Of a stretch of DNA of 64,000 bases, positions 25,567-34,540 are shown one piece after another. The stretch covers positions 186,001-250,000 of the forward strand of contig NZ_JACHJG010000009.1 in the NCBI RefSeq assembly GCF_014203545.1. The letters run 5' to 3'. Every line of letters begins with the position of its first letter. Positions within the stretch are counted from its first letter, which is position 1. Made by a program: the position numbers and the translations under genes. This DNA is from Streptomyces netropsis (GTDB lineage: Bacteria > Actinomycetota > Actinomycetes > Streptomycetales > Streptomycetaceae). The notes beneath the pieces were generated by a model that made no database searches, had not been told where the DNA came from, and saw only the letters and a list, made by a program, of their open reading frames with translations.

Positions 25567-25765
25567 TTGCCGCCTGCGGCGGCGGGCGCCTCTCGCCTGG
25601 CCGGCGGTATTTTCGGCTACCGGCCCGTCTTGCCGCCTGCGGCGGCGGGCGCCCTGCGGGCGCGTCCTCAATCGCCGGACGGGCTCGATTCCGGCTGGGC
25701 TCAGCCATACCAGCCCGTCCGGCGCTTGAGGACACAGCACAGCAGCCCGTCCGGCGCTTGAGGAC
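25567..25765. repeat. REP-like palindromic repeats, cluster 2
   Basis: Two copies of the block starting TTGCCGCCTGCGGCGG (25567-25590, 25630-25653), one left arm beginning GTCCTCAATCGCC (25664-25685), and two right arms AGCCCGTCCGGCGCTTGAGG... (25712-25733, 25744-25765). They match the modules at 13384-13490 apart from a one-base change (GATT to GCTT) in the right arms. They fill the rest of the 368-bp gap between pssA and the kinase gene, which holds no gene. Confidence 0.85.
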
Positions 25766-25820
25766 ACCGCCGCGCAGCGGTGGTGCGGACAGTCGGCGTA
25801 GCGGCCGGTGTGGCGGTGGG

Positions 25821-27098
25821 TTACGTCAGAAAATCGCCGGCCAGGCGCTGGGCCGTGCGTTCCAGGAGGGGGGCCGCCTCGGTCATGCAGCGGGCGGGGT
25901 CGGGTTCCAGGTCGGTCAGGGCGTAGGCGCGGCGGATGCCCGCGCGGCCCAGGGACTCCGGGGGGAGGGCCAGGCGGCCGCAGACCGCGATGACCTCCAG
26001 GCCACGGGCGCGGGCCGCCGTCGCCACGCCCGCCGGGGCCTTGCCGTGCAGGGTCTGCTCGTCCAGCGACCCCTCCCCCGTGATCACCAGGTCCGCCCGG
26101 TCCAGCGCCGCCGCGAAGCCCAGGACCTCGAGCATCACCTCGATGCCCGGCCGGAAGCGCGCGCCGAGTCCGACGAGCGCCCCGTACCCGAGGCCGCCCG
26201 CGGCCCCAGCGCCCGGGGCGCGCGCGTACGCGGCCGCCTGGGGGCCGGCGGCCCGTTCCAGGATCCACGCGTAGTGCGCGAGGGCCGTCTCCAGCTCGGC
26301 GACGTCGCCCTCGTCGGCGCCCTTCTGCGGCGCGTAGACCGCCGCCGCGCCCGTCGGACCCGTCAGCGGGTTGTCGACGTCGCTCGCGAGGGTGACGACT
26401 GTCTGTGCCAGGCGTGGGTCCAGCCCGGAGAAGTCCGCGGTCACCAGCCCGGCCAGCGGCCCGCCGCCCGGCGTGAGCGGCTGCCCGTCCGCGGCGAGGA
26501 AGCGGGCGCCGAGCGCTGCGAGCATCCCCGCTCCGCCATCCGTGGTGGCGGAGCCGCCGACGCCGAGGACGATGCGCCGGGCGCCCGCGTCCAGCGCCGC
26601 CCGCAGCAGCTCGCCGGTGCCGTACGTGGTGGCCGTGAGCGGGGCCCAAACGCCTTCCGGCAGGTGCCGCAGGCCCGAGGCCTCGGCCATCTCCACCACG
26701 GCCGTCTCACCGCGCAGCGCGTACGCGGCGTCGACCGGCGCCCCCAGCGGCCCGGTGACGTGCTTCTGGCGGCGCTCGAAGCCCGCCGCGAGGGCCGCCT
26801 CGACCGTGCCGTCCCCGCCGTCGGCGACCGGGAGCGACTCGACGGTCAGCCCCGGCACCGCACGCCGCAGTCCGGCCGCGATGTGATCGGCGACCTGTAC
26901 GGCCGTGAGCGAGCCCTTGAACTTGTCCGCGGCGATCAGCACCCGTGGGAGCGCTCCCTCCGCGCCGCTCACCGCGGCATCCTCCGGGCCGGGCACCGCC
27001 CTGGCATCCGTGCCCGCCGGCCGGCCCACCGAGGCGGTCATCGTCGGTCCCGGCCGGTCGTTCGCGTCCGTGCCGGTCGTCCTCGCAGCGTCTGCCAC
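25821..27098 (-). CDS. Glycerate kinase (GlxK/GarK family)
   Basis: 425 residues. After an N-terminal extension of about 50 residues of low complexity, the family start RVLIAADKFKGSLTAVQVADHI is clear, followed by PVADGGDGTVEAAL, VLGVGGSATTDGGAGML and ITGEGSLDEQTLHGKAP. The enzyme phosphorylates D-glycerate with ATP, probably to 2-phosphoglycerate; glyoxylate released by the ethylmalonyl-CoA pathway could feed glycerate. The start is a GTG at 27098 with GGAGAACAGGGG upstream; an internal ATG near 27041 would remove part of the extension and is possible. Confidence 0.9.
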   Translation of the reverse strand: MADAARTTGTDANDRPGPTMTASVGRPAGTDARAVPGPEDAAVSGAEGALPRVLIAADKFKGSLTAVQVADHIAAGLRRAVPGLTVESLPVADGGDGTVEAALAAGFERRQKHVTGPLGAPVDAAYALRGETAVVEMAEASGLRHLPEGVWAPLTATTYGTGELLRAALDAGARRIVLGVGGSATTDGGAGMLAALGARFLAADGQPLTPGGGPLAGLVTADFSGLDPRLAQTVVTLASDVDNPLTGPTGAAAVYAPQKGADEGDVAELETALAHYAWILERAAGPQAAAYARAPGAGAAGGLGYGALVGLGARFRPGIEVMLEVLGFAAALDRADLVITGEGSLDEQTLHGKAPAGVATAARARGLEVIAVCGRLALPPESLGRAGIRRAYALTDLEPDPARCMTEAAPLLERTAQRLAGDFLT

Positions 27099-27242
27099 CT
27101 TGCATCCCCTGTTCTCCGGGCCTGCTCGCGCACAGGCAGTCGCGCCGCAGCGACCCTACCCGGCGGCATATGGCGTTGCCCATGCCCTCGGGCGGCGTGC
27201 CAGGCCGCCCGATTGGGACTGTCCCGGCCATAGTGGGGCGTC

Positions 27243-28961
27243 ATGAGCACCGACGCATCCGAGTCGCCCGGCTCGACCCCGCCGTCCGGCCCTTCCGAGC
27301 CGCCGCACGACGGGCCCCCCGACTTCGCCGTCGTCGCCATCGGGGGCGCCGCGGTACTGGCGGTGGTCGGATGGGCCGCGCTCGGCAAGCGCTCGTTCGA
27401 CAGCGTGTCGTCGTCCGCCCTGGGCTGGGTGCTGTCGAACTTCGCCTGGCTGTTCGTGATCGCGGCCGATGTCTTCCTCGTGCTGTGCGTGGTCATCGCC
27501 GCGAGCCGGTTCGGCCGGATCCGGCTGGGCAAGGACGACGACCGGCCCGAATTCGGCAACCTCGCGTGGATCGCGATGATGTTCAGCGCCGGGATGGGCA
27601 TCGGCCTGATGTTCTACGGGGTCGGCGAGCCGCTCCAGCACTTCGTCTCCCCGCCGCCCGGCAGCGGCATCCCCGCCGGCACCCCCGCCGCGGCCCGGAC
27701 GGCCCTGGAGTACTCCTTCTTCCACTGGACCCTGCACCCGTGGGCCATCTACGGAATGGCCGGCCTCGCCCTCGCCTACGCCGGCTTCCGCAAGGGCCGC
27801 GGCAACCGGCTCAGCTCGGCGTTCGTACCGCTGATCGGGCAGCGGCGGGCGGACGGCTGGCCGGGCCGGGCCATCGACCTGCTGGCCGTCTTCGCGACCG
27901 TGTTCGGGACGGCGACCAGCCTGGGCCTGGGCGCGCTCCAGGTGTCGAAGGGCCTGAACATCACGACCGGCGTCGAGGACTCCACCACCCTGGAGCTGAT
28001 CATCATCGCGGGGCTGTCGGGCGCCTTCGTGCTGTCCGCCTTCTCCGGGCTGCACAAGGGCGTGAAGTGGCTGAGCACGATCAACATCCTGCTCGCCGCG
28101 TGCCTGATGCTCTTCGTCTTCCTCCTCGGGCCGACGGTCAACATCCTCAACACCATCCCCGCGGCCACCGGCGGCTATCTGCACGACCTGCTGGTGCTGG
28201 CGACGCGCACGGGGGCGTTCACCGACTCGAAGTGGCTCGGCGCGTGGACGATCTTCTACTGGGCGTGGTGGCTGTCGTGGGCCCCGTTCGTGGGTACGTT
28301 CATCGCCCGCATCTCGCGCGGCCGTACGATCCGCGAGTTCCTCGTCGGCGTCCTGCTGGTGCCCAGCGGCGCGACGGTGGTGTGGTTCTGCGTCATGGGC
28401 GGCAGCGCGCTGCGCCTGGACATGACCGGCGCGGCGGACATGGCGGGGACGGTCGCGGAGGGCGCGGAGGCGTCGATGTTCGCGCTGCTGGACACCCTGC
28501 CGCTGGCCACGCTGGTGTCGTGGGTGGCGATGGTGCTGGTGATGACGTACTTCATCACCAGCGCGGACTCCGCGTCGCTGGTGATGGGCTCGCTCTCCAG
28601 CCGGGGCGCGCTGCACCCGCGCACCTGGCTCGTGGTGACCTGGGGGGTGCTCATGGCGGCGGTGGCCGCCGTGCTGCTGGTGGCCGGCGGGCTCGGCTCG
28701 CTCCAGTCGGCGACGATCCTGGTCGCGCTGCCGTTCGTGCTGGTGATGCTGGCGCTGTGCTGGTCCCTGCTGACGGAGCTGCGCACGGACCCGGGCGCGG
28801 GTCCCGCCCGCCATCACGCGGCGCACGGCCTGCGGGACGCGATGCGCACGATGATCGGCGAAGCGATCACCGAGCAGGGCCCGACGCGGCACCCCCGGCT
28901 GCGCCGGGTCGCGGAGAGCGTCCGCGGCCGCGACGACACCGAGGGCGGCCCCCGGACCTGA
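27243..28961 (+). CDS. BCCT-family transporter (betaine/choline/carnitine type)
   Basis: 572 residues with about 12 membrane helices. The family glycine stretch is in MMFSAGMGIGLMFYGVGEPLQHF, and the signature helix is WAWWLSWAPFVGTFIARISRGRTIREF, with the aromatic box residues. It imports a quaternary ammonium compatible solute with Na+ or H+. The C-terminal tail of about 60 residues is charged and may sense osmolarity. It is divergent from the glycerate kinase gene across 144 bp and convergent with ogt at 6 nt. The glycine/acidic pattern does not tell the ion or substrate. Confidence 0.92.
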   Translation: MSTDASESPGSTPPSGPSEPPHDGPPDFAVVAIGGAAVLAVVGWAALGKRSFDSVSSSALGWVLSNFAWLFVIAADVFLVLCVVIAASRFGRIRLGKDDDRPEFGNLAWIAMMFSAGMGIGLMFYGVGEPLQHFVSPPPGSGIPAGTPAAARTALEYSFFHWTLHPWAIYGMAGLALAYAGFRKGRGNRLSSAFVPLIGQRRADGWPGRAIDLLAVFATVFGTATSLGLGALQVSKGLNITTGVEDSTTLELIIIAGLSGAFVLSAFSGLHKGVKWLSTINILLAACLMLFVFLLGPTVNILNTIPAATGGYLHDLLVLATRTGAFTDSKWLGAWTIFYWAWWLSWAPFVGTFIARISRGRTIREFLVGVLLVPSGATVVWFCVMGGSALRLDMTGAADMAGTVAEGAEASMFALLDTLPLATLVSWVAMVLVMTYFITSADSASLVMGSLSSRGALHPRTWLVVTWGVLMAAVAAVLLVAGGLGSLQSATILVALPFVLVMLALCWSLLTELRTDPGAGPARHHAAHGLRDAMRTMIGEAITEQGPTRHPRLRRVAESVRGRDDTEGGPRT

Positions 28962-28967
28962 GCCGCC

Positions 28968-29477
28968 TCAGAACAGCTGGTCCTGCACGGACGGTTCGGC
29001 CGCGCCGCGCTCGAAGTCCAGCAGCCGGCGCTTGCGGTCCAGGCCGCCGCCGTAGCCGGTGAGGCTGCCGTTCGCACCGATGACGCGGTGACAGGGAACG
29101 ATGATGCTGATGGGGTTCTTGCCGTTCGCGAGCCCGACCGCGCGGGAGGCGCCCGGCGCCGCCCCGATGAGCTCCGCGAGTTCTCCGTAGGAGAGCGTCT
29201 CGCCGAAGGCGATCCGCTGGAGCCCCTCCCAGACGCGGCGTTGGAACGGGGTGCCGTCCAGGTGCAGCGGGAGGTCGAAGGTGGTGGACGCGCCGGTGAA
29301 GTAGGCCTCCAGCTGGCGCACCACCTCGGGGAAGGGCGTGCCGTCCCGCTCGCCGAAGGTCTCCAGGGGCGGCAGGTGCCGTTGGTCGGTCATATAGACA
29401 CCGGACAGGAGGCCGTCGGTCGCGACGAGCGTGAGCGGGCCGTAGGGGCTGTCGACGACGGTGTGGACGCGGGTCAT
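28968..29477 (-). CDS. ogt: Methylated-DNA-protein-cysteine S-methyltransferase
   Basis: 169 residues. The suicide-enzyme active site IIVPCHRVIGANGSLTGYGGGLDRKRRLLDFE is intact, with the alkyl-accepting Cys in PCHR and the recognition helix FQRRVWEGLQRIAFGETLSYGELAELIG before it. It removes O6-alkyl groups from guanine in DNA. It lies 126 nt downstream of the ada-alkA gene on the same strand, so it belongs to the adaptive response to alkylation. Confidence 0.95.
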   Translation of the reverse strand: MTRVHTVVDSPYGPLTLVATDGLLSGVYMTDQRHLPPLETFGERDGTPFPEVVRQLEAYFTGASTTFDLPLHLDGTPFQRRVWEGLQRIAFGETLSYGELAELIGAAPGASRAVGLANGKNPISIIVPCHRVIGANGSLTGYGGGLDRKRRLLDFERGAAEPSVQDQLF

Positions 29478-29603
29478 GAGGTGCGTTTCCGTTCGGGTCG
29501 TGGCGGACGAGGGACGTGGTGGAGGCGGTCGGAGGCGGCGGTCACGGGGGGCGCGCCGGTCGGCCGGACGATCATGCCGGGTCAGCCGGTCCCGGCAGGC
29601 TCC

Positions 29604-31076
29604 TCAGGCCGACGGCATGCGGGCCGCCGCGTGATCGTCGGCCGACCACAGGTACTGGACGGCGTACGCGCGCCAGGGGCGCCACGCGGCGGCGTGCCGG
29701 GTGAGCGCACCGGGCGTGGCGGGCAGGCCCGCGGTGGCCGCGGCGCGCCGGACGCCGAGGTCCGTGGGGATGAAGGCGTCGGGGTCGCCGAGGGCCCGCA
29801 TCGCGATGATCTCCGCCGTCCAGGGGCCGATGCCGGGGAGCGCGGTGAGGTGGGCGCGGGCCCGCTCCCAGTCGCTGCCGACGCCGAGGGCGAGCTCTCC
29901 GCTCGCGAGGGCGTGGGCGACGCGGACGACGGTGGCGCGGCGCCCGGTGGGCATGGCGAGGGCGGCGGGGTCCAGGCCGGCCAGCGCCTCGGCGGTGGGG
30001 AAGAGGTGGGTGAGGCCGCCGTGCGGGGTTTCGAGGGGCTCGCCGTGCGCGACGACGAGCCGGGCGGCGAGGGTGCGGGCGGCGGCGGTCGACACCTGCT
30101 GGCCGAGCACGGCCCGTACGGCGAACTCCTCGGCGTCCACCGTGCGGGGCACCCGCCGCCCCGGCGCCTTGTCGACCAGGGGGGCGAGCATCGGGTCGGT
30201 GCCCAGCAGGGTATCGACGGCCTCGGGGTCGGCGTCCAGGTCGAGGAGCCGACGGCAGCGGCTGATGGCGCCCGCCAGGTCGCGCTGGTCGGAGAGGGCG
30301 AGCCGGCAGTCGATGTGGTCGGGGCGCGGGCGCAGGGCGACGGTGCCGTGTCCGTAGGGCAGCCGCAGGGTGCGGTGGTAGGCGCCGTCGCGCCACTCCT
30401 CGACGCCGGGTACGGCCGTCGCGGCGAGGTGGCCGAAGAGGTTGTCGGGATTCAGGGGCGCCCGGAAGGGCAGACGGAGCGTCAGAACCCCCGGGGTGGC
30501 AGGGCGGTTGCCCCGGGCGGCGCGGGCGCGCAGCTCGGTCGGGGCGAGCGCGAAGACCTCGCGCACGGTCTCGTTGAAGGCCCTGATGGAGGCGAACCCT
30601 GCGGCGAACGCGACGTCCGCCATGGGCAGTTCACTGGTCTCGATGAGGATCCGCGCGGTCTGGGCGCGCTGGGCGCGGGCGAGGGCGAGGGGGCCCGCAC
30701 CCAGCTCGGCGAGCAACTGCCGTTCGATCTGGCGGGTGCTGTAGCCGAGGCGGGCGGCGAGTCCGGGGACGCCCTCGCGGTCGACCGTGCCGTCGCCGAT
30801 GAGCCGCATGGCGCGGGCGACGAGGTCGGCGCGTTCGTTCCAGCGCGGTGAGCCGGGGCTGGCGTCGGGCGCGCAGCGCTTGCAGGCCCGGAAGCCGGCC
30901 TGCTGGGCGGCGGCCGCGCTCGGATAGAAGGACATGTTCCGGTCCTTCGGCGGTACGGCGGGACAGCTCGGCCGGCAGTAGATCCGGGTGGTGAGAACGG
31001 CGGTGTAGAACCATCCGTCGAAGCGGGCGTCCTTGGACCGCACGGCCCGTACGCAACGGTCGAAGTCGGTGTGCAT
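29604..31076 (-). CDS. Ada-type regulator fused to AlkA 3-methyladenine DNA glycosylase
   Basis: 490 residues in three parts. Residues 1-75 are an Ada N-domain with the four zinc cysteines C34, C38, C65 and C68 (YCRPSC, ACKRC), one of which accepts methyl groups from DNA phosphotriesters. About 80-185 is an AraC-type DNA-binding domain (ADVAFAAGFASIRAFNETVREVFALAPTELR). About 195-480 is AlkA: an N-domain, then the helix-hairpin-helix LPGIGPWTAEIIAM and the catalytic Asp in FIPTDLG. The O6-methylguanine acceptor domain of E. coli Ada is absent and is supplied by ogt next door. Activation by methylation of the N-domain would induce both genes. Confidence 0.93.
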   Translation of the reverse strand: MHTDFDRCVRAVRSKDARFDGWFYTAVLTTRIYCRPSCPAVPPKDRNMSFYPSAAAAQQAGFRACKRCAPDASPGSPRWNERADLVARAMRLIGDGTVDREGVPGLAARLGYSTRQIERQLLAELGAGPLALARAQRAQTARILIETSELPMADVAFAAGFASIRAFNETVREVFALAPTELRARAARGNRPATPGVLTLRLPFRAPLNPDNLFGHLAATAVPGVEEWRDGAYHRTLRLPYGHGTVALRPRPDHIDCRLALSDQRDLAGAISRCRRLLDLDADPEAVDTLLGTDPMLAPLVDKAPGRRVPRTVDAEEFAVRAVLGQQVSTAAARTLAARLVVAHGEPLETPHGGLTHLFPTAEALAGLDPAALAMPTGRRATVVRVAHALASGELALGVGSDWERARAHLTALPGIGPWTAEIIAMRALGDPDAFIPTDLGVRRAAATAGLPATPGALTRHAAAWRPWRAYAVQYLWSADDHAAARMPSA

Positions 31077-31173
31077 GAGTCAAGGATCGCCCTTCGGGAC
31101 CGCTCTGGCTCGCGGAAATCCGACATGGATGCCGGGGCGACCACGGGGGTCGTCATTCACCCACCCTCCCTCT

Positions 31174-31219
31174 TGTCAACGGTGGTTGACGGCCGGGAGC
31201 TTGTCATCCTAGGTTGACA
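31174..31219 (+). promoter_or_regulatory. Leaderless promoter with two operator palindromes for the HTH-ClpN pair
   Basis: TTGACG (31186-31191) and TAGGTT (31210-31215) are 18 nt apart, and the expected start falls on the ATG at 31222, giving a leaderless mRNA. Two palindromes with the same architecture, TGTCAWC-N4-GWTGACA, are centred at 31182/31183 and 31210/31211, 28 bp apart, covering the -35 and the -10. The first has six paired bases per arm; the second pairs eight of nine. They look like sites for one dimeric repressor, plausibly the encoded HTH protein. Confidence 0.6.
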
Positions 31220-31221
31220 GC

Positions 31222-31446
31222 ATGGCCGGAACGGATGCGAAGGACGCGGTCGGCACCACCGAGGCCGCCATGGACGGTGATCCCCATGTGGGACTGCGCG
31301 CCGTCGCCGCGCTGCGGCGGCTGGTCGAGCGCCTGGAGGCGCTCCAGGTCGACAGCGCACGGCGGCAGGGCTGGTCCTGGGAGGAGATCGGGGCCGCGCT
31401 GGGTGTCAGCAGGCAGGCAGTGCACAAGAAACACGCCAGGAGGTAG
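31222..31446 (+). CDS. Small helix-turn-helix protein paired with a Clp-N-domain protein
   Basis: 74 residues. The C-terminal half is a helix-turn-helix (WSWEEIGAALGVSRQAVHKKHARR) resembling the recognition region of small sigma-like or MerR-type DNA-binding proteins. The N-terminal part is a helix rich in Leu and Val (VAALRRLVERLEALQ) that may dimerise. There is no other domain. It stands 2 nt ahead of the Clp-N-domain gene in an obvious two-gene operon. Palindromes in its promoter suggest autoregulation. The ATG is predicted to be the transcription start. Confidence 0.8.
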   Translation: MAGTDAKDAVGTTEAAMDGDPHVGLRAVAALRRLVERLEALQVDSARRQGWSWEEIGAALGVSRQAVHKKHARR

Positions 31447-31448
31447 GC

Positions 31449-32042
31449 ATGTTCGAACGGTTCACCAAAGAGGCCCGGTTCGCGGTGATCCAGGCACAGG
31501 AGGAGGCGCGCGACCTGGCCCACACCTGGATCGGCAGTGAGCACCTGCTGCTGGCCATCGCGACCCGGACCGGGGCTCCCGGGGCCACCACTCTGGCGCG
31601 GCTGGGCATCACGCACGCCGCCCTCCGTGCGACGCTCACACCGGCGGGCCCCCTCGACGGCGGCGACGCAGAGGCACTGCGCGCGCTCGGCATCGACCTC
31701 GACGCGGTACGGGCCCGCGCCGAGGAGAGGTTCGGGCCGGGCGCGCTGGGGCCCCGGCAGGAGGAGCCGCAGGCCAGGCGGGTGTTTCCGTTCGGCCGCC
31801 ACAAGGGCGGCGCGAAGGGATCCAAGGGGCACATACCGTTCACGCCGCGCGCCAAGAAGGCACTGGAACGCTCGCTGCGCGAGGCGCTGGCGCGCAAGGA
31901 CCACCACATCGGCGTCGAGCACGTGCTGCTGGGGGTCCTCGCCCCGGAGGACGCCGTGACGGCCGGCGTCCTGCGCAGGCTCGGCACCGACCCGGAGACC
32001 GTGCGCGCCGGCCTCATGGCCGATCTCGACGCGGCCGCTTAG
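31449..32042 (+). CDS. Double Clp-N (ClpA/ClpC N-domain) protein without ATPase
   Basis: 197 residues. Two Clp repeat regions: MFERFTKEARFAVIQAQEEARDLAHTWIGSEHLLLAI at the start and FTPRAKKALERSLREALARKDHHIGVEHVLLGVL in the second half, joined by a basic linker (residues about 105-130). Clp-N domains in ClpC bind adaptors and unfolded substrates; here the AAA+ modules are absent, so it may act as an adaptor or decoy. It is co-transcribed with the small HTH gene. It overlaps the convergent oxidoreductase gene by 4 nt. Confidence 0.88.
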   Translation: MFERFTKEARFAVIQAQEEARDLAHTWIGSEHLLLAIATRTGAPGATTLARLGITHAALRATLTPAGPLDGGDAEALRALGIDLDAVRARAEERFGPGALGPRQEEPQARRVFPFGRHKGGAKGSKGHIPFTPRAKKALERSLREALARKDHHIGVEHVLLGVLAPEDAVTAGVLRRLGTDPETVRAGLMADLDAAA

Positions 32043-33499
32043 GCCTGTCCGGTGCCGCGGTCACGGCCCGGCCCGCCCGGCCGCCAGCCGGCGGAGCCGC
32101 CCGTGAGGCGCCGCCACACGGCCTTCGCTGCGTGGTGCCCCGACATCCCGTGCACGCCCGGGCCCGGCGGGGTCGCGGACGAGCAGAGGAAGACGGCGGG
32201 GTGGGCCGTGGCGTAGGGGACGCGGGCGAGCTTCGGGCGGATCAGCAGGCGCAGACCCGCGACGGAGCCGGTCGCGATGTCGCCGCCGATGTAATTGGCG
32301 TTGCGGGCGGCGAGCTGCGGCGGCCCGGCGGTGGCGCGGGCGAGGACGAGATCGCGGAATCCGGGTGCGAACCGCTCGATCTGACGCTCGATCACCTCGG
32401 TGGCGTCGCCCTCCCAGCCGTTCGGTACGTGTCCGTACACCCAGAAGGTGTGCTTGCCCTCCGGGGCGCGGGACGGGTCGACGATGCTGGGCTGGGCGGT
32501 GATCAGGAAGGGGACGGCGGGGTCGTGGCCGTCGAGGGCAGCGTGCAGGGCGGCGGAGATCTCGCCGTACGTCGGGCCGACGTGGACGGTGCCGGCCCGC
32601 CGGGCCTCCTCGGCCGTCCACGGCACCGGCCCGTCCAGGGCGTAGTCGATCTTGAAGACGCTCGGTCCGTAGCGGAGGCGGCGGTAGGCGTCGCCCAGGC
32701 CGGCGATCCGGGCCAGGGCCGTCGGCGAGGTGTCGAAGACGTACGCGCGGGCGGGCGGCAGGTCGTCGAGCCGCTTGGCCTCGAAGTCCGTGTGGATGGC
32801 ACCGCCCAGCGCCCGCAGGTACGAGCCGAGCGCGTCGGCGATCGACTGCGAGCCGCCGCGCGGCACCGGCCAGCCGCCCGCGTGCGCGGCGAGCGCGAAC
32901 ATCAGCGCCATGCCGCCGGTCCCGAGGCCGCTGAGCGGCGCGATGCCGTGCGCGGCGAGCCCGGCGAAGAGCCCGCGGGCCTTCTCGTCGTGGAAGCGGC
33001 GGGTGAGCAGCGCGGCGGACTGGGCGCCGACCAGGCCGAACCGGGCGTAGCCGACCGGGTCGCGCGGCAGACCGTCCCACTGGGTGCGCAGGAAGTCCGC
33101 GGCCAGCGTGTCCCACTTGCCGTGGAACGGCGCGACGAGCCTGCGGTAGGTGCCGGCGTCGCGTGGGCCGAAGGAGTGGGCGCTCTCGCCGATGCTGCGG
33201 GCGAGGACCGCGGCCGTGCCGTCGGGGAAGGGGTGCGCCATGGGCAGCTCGGGGTGCAGCCACTCCAGTCCGTGCCGGCCCAGCGGCATGGCGTTGAAGG
33301 CGGGCGAGCCCGCGCCGAGCGGGTGCACGGCGGAGCACGGGTCGTGGCGGAAGCCGGGGAGGGTCAGCTCCTCCGTGCGGGCTCCGCCGCCGATCGCGCC
33401 GGCCGCTTCGAACACCTCGACCCTCAGGCCCCGCCGGGCCAGTTCGACCGCGGCCGTCAGCCCATTGGGCCCGGCCCCTACGACGACCGCGTCGAGCAT
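32039..33499 (-). CDS. FAD-dependent oxidoreductase, phytoene-desaturase-like
   Basis: 486 residues. The N-terminal dinucleotide-binding motif is AVVVGAGPNGLTAAVELARRGLRVEVFEAAGAIGGGARTEE, and the C-terminal FAD region is near GLRLLIRPKLARVPYATAHPAVFLCSSATPPGPGVHGMSGHHAA, typical of the amine-oxidase/carotenoid-desaturase superfamily. The substrate is unknown; no carotenoid gene is nearby. ATG 33499 follows GAGGTG; the longer reading to 33538 overlaps the upstream gene and adds no homologous residues. It lies 38 nt after the inositol-phosphatase-like gene, probably in the same operon. Confidence 0.85.
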   Translation of the reverse strand: MLDAVVVGAGPNGLTAAVELARRGLRVEVFEAAGAIGGGARTEELTLPGFRHDPCSAVHPLGAGSPAFNAMPLGRHGLEWLHPELPMAHPFPDGTAAVLARSIGESAHSFGPRDAGTYRRLVAPFHGKWDTLAADFLRTQWDGLPRDPVGYARFGLVGAQSAALLTRRFHDEKARGLFAGLAAHGIAPLSGLGTGGMALMFALAAHAGGWPVPRGGSQSIADALGSYLRALGGAIHTDFEAKRLDDLPPARAYVFDTSPTALARIAGLGDAYRRLRYGPSVFKIDYALDGPVPWTAEEARRAGTVHVGPTYGEISAALHAALDGHDPAVPFLITAQPSIVDPSRAPEGKHTFWVYGHVPNGWEGDATEVIERQIERFAPGFRDLVLARATAGPPQLAARNANYIGGDIATGSVAGLRLLIRPKLARVPYATAHPAVFLCSSATPPGPGVHGMSGHHAAKAVWRRLTGGSAGWRPGGPGRDRGTGQA

Positions 33500-33537
33500 C
33501 GTGGGCACCTCACGCCACTCCCCTCGTCCCCTGCGCA

Positions 33538-34365
33538 TCAGCCGGCGGACGCCAGCAGATCAAGGATATGCCGGGCCGTCGCGGCGTCCCTCGCCGCGGT
33601 GAAGGGAAGGGTGTTGCCGCCCGCTATCCGGAACGGCTCCCCGGTAAGGGTCGCGCTCGCCCCGCCGGCCTCGGCGACGAGCAGCAGCCCGGCCGCGTGG
33701 TCCCAGGCGTTCTCCCAGGAGAAGGCCACCGCGTCGAGGGAACCCTGCGCCACCCGCAGGTACTCGAGGCCGGCCGAGCCGCACGGGCGCGGCACGACGC
33801 CGTCCGTGAGCAGCTTCCCGAGGACGTGCTTCTCCTCGTCGGTGGTGAAGTCGTAGTGCGAGACAGCCACTTGGAGGTCCCGGCCGGGCTCGGGCGAACC
33901 GGAGCGCAGCGGCGAGCCGCCCAGCAGCGCTCCCCCGCCGCGCCGCGCGACGGCCATCAGGTCCAGCGCCGGGGCGTACGTCCACGAGGCGAGCAGCTCG
34001 CCGTGGTGCGCGAGGCAGACGAGCGTGGCGAAGGCGGGGTCGCCGTGCACGAACTGGCGGGTGCCGTCGACGGGGTCGACGATCCAGACGGGGTCCTCGC
34101 CGCGGAGCGCCTCGAGCAGCGTCAGGTCGGCGTGCACGGCTTCCTCGCCGACCACGACGGAGCCGGGCAGCAGGGCGGTGAGAGAGGCCGTCAGGTGCCG
34201 CTCGGCGAGCCGGTCCGCGACGGTCACCAGGTCGTGCGGGCCGTTCTTCTCGACGATCTCGTCCGCGGCGAGCTGCCGGAAGCGGGGCATGATCTCGGCG
34301 GCGGCCGCCTTGCGGACGGCCTCCTCGACATCGGTCAGGTCACCTGCGAGAAATTCATCGATCAT
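33538..34365 (-). CDS. Inositol monophosphatase-family phosphatase (HisN/SuhB-like)
   Basis: 275 residues. Lithium-sensitive phosphatase motifs are all present: VVGEEAVH, VWIVDPVDGTRQFVHG (metal-binding DPxDGT), and SWENAWDHAAGLLLVAEAGG (WDxAAG). The family removes phosphate from inositol phosphate, histidinol phosphate or similar small molecules using Mg2+. The ATG at 34365 gives the usual length; the upstream extension is not homologous. It is divergent from the lipoate ligase gene across 175 bp. Confidence 0.9.
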   Translation of the reverse strand: MIDEFLAGDLTDVEEAVRKAAAAEIMPRFRQLAADEIVEKNGPHDLVTVADRLAERHLTASLTALLPGSVVVGEEAVHADLTLLEALRGEDPVWIVDPVDGTRQFVHGDPAFATLVCLAHHGELLASWTYAPALDLMAVARRGGGALLGGSPLRSGSPEPGRDLQVAVSHYDFTTDEEKHVLGKLLTDGVVPRPCGSAGLEYLRVAQGSLDAVAFSWENAWDHAAGLLLVAEAGGASATLTGEPFRIAGGNTLPFTAARDAATARHILDLLASAG

Positions 34366-34540
34366 ACGTCCATCGAACCACGCCGCACCGACAATCGGTG
34401 GTGGTCCGGCGACGTCGCGGTGTCGTCCGGGTGAACGCTGCGGCACGGCGGTGGCGGACGTGGTGTCCGGTGTCGGAGTTACCGTTGATTCCGCTGTACC
34501 GGCCGGGGCGGCCGGTGGACAACAAGGTGGAGGATGCGCC

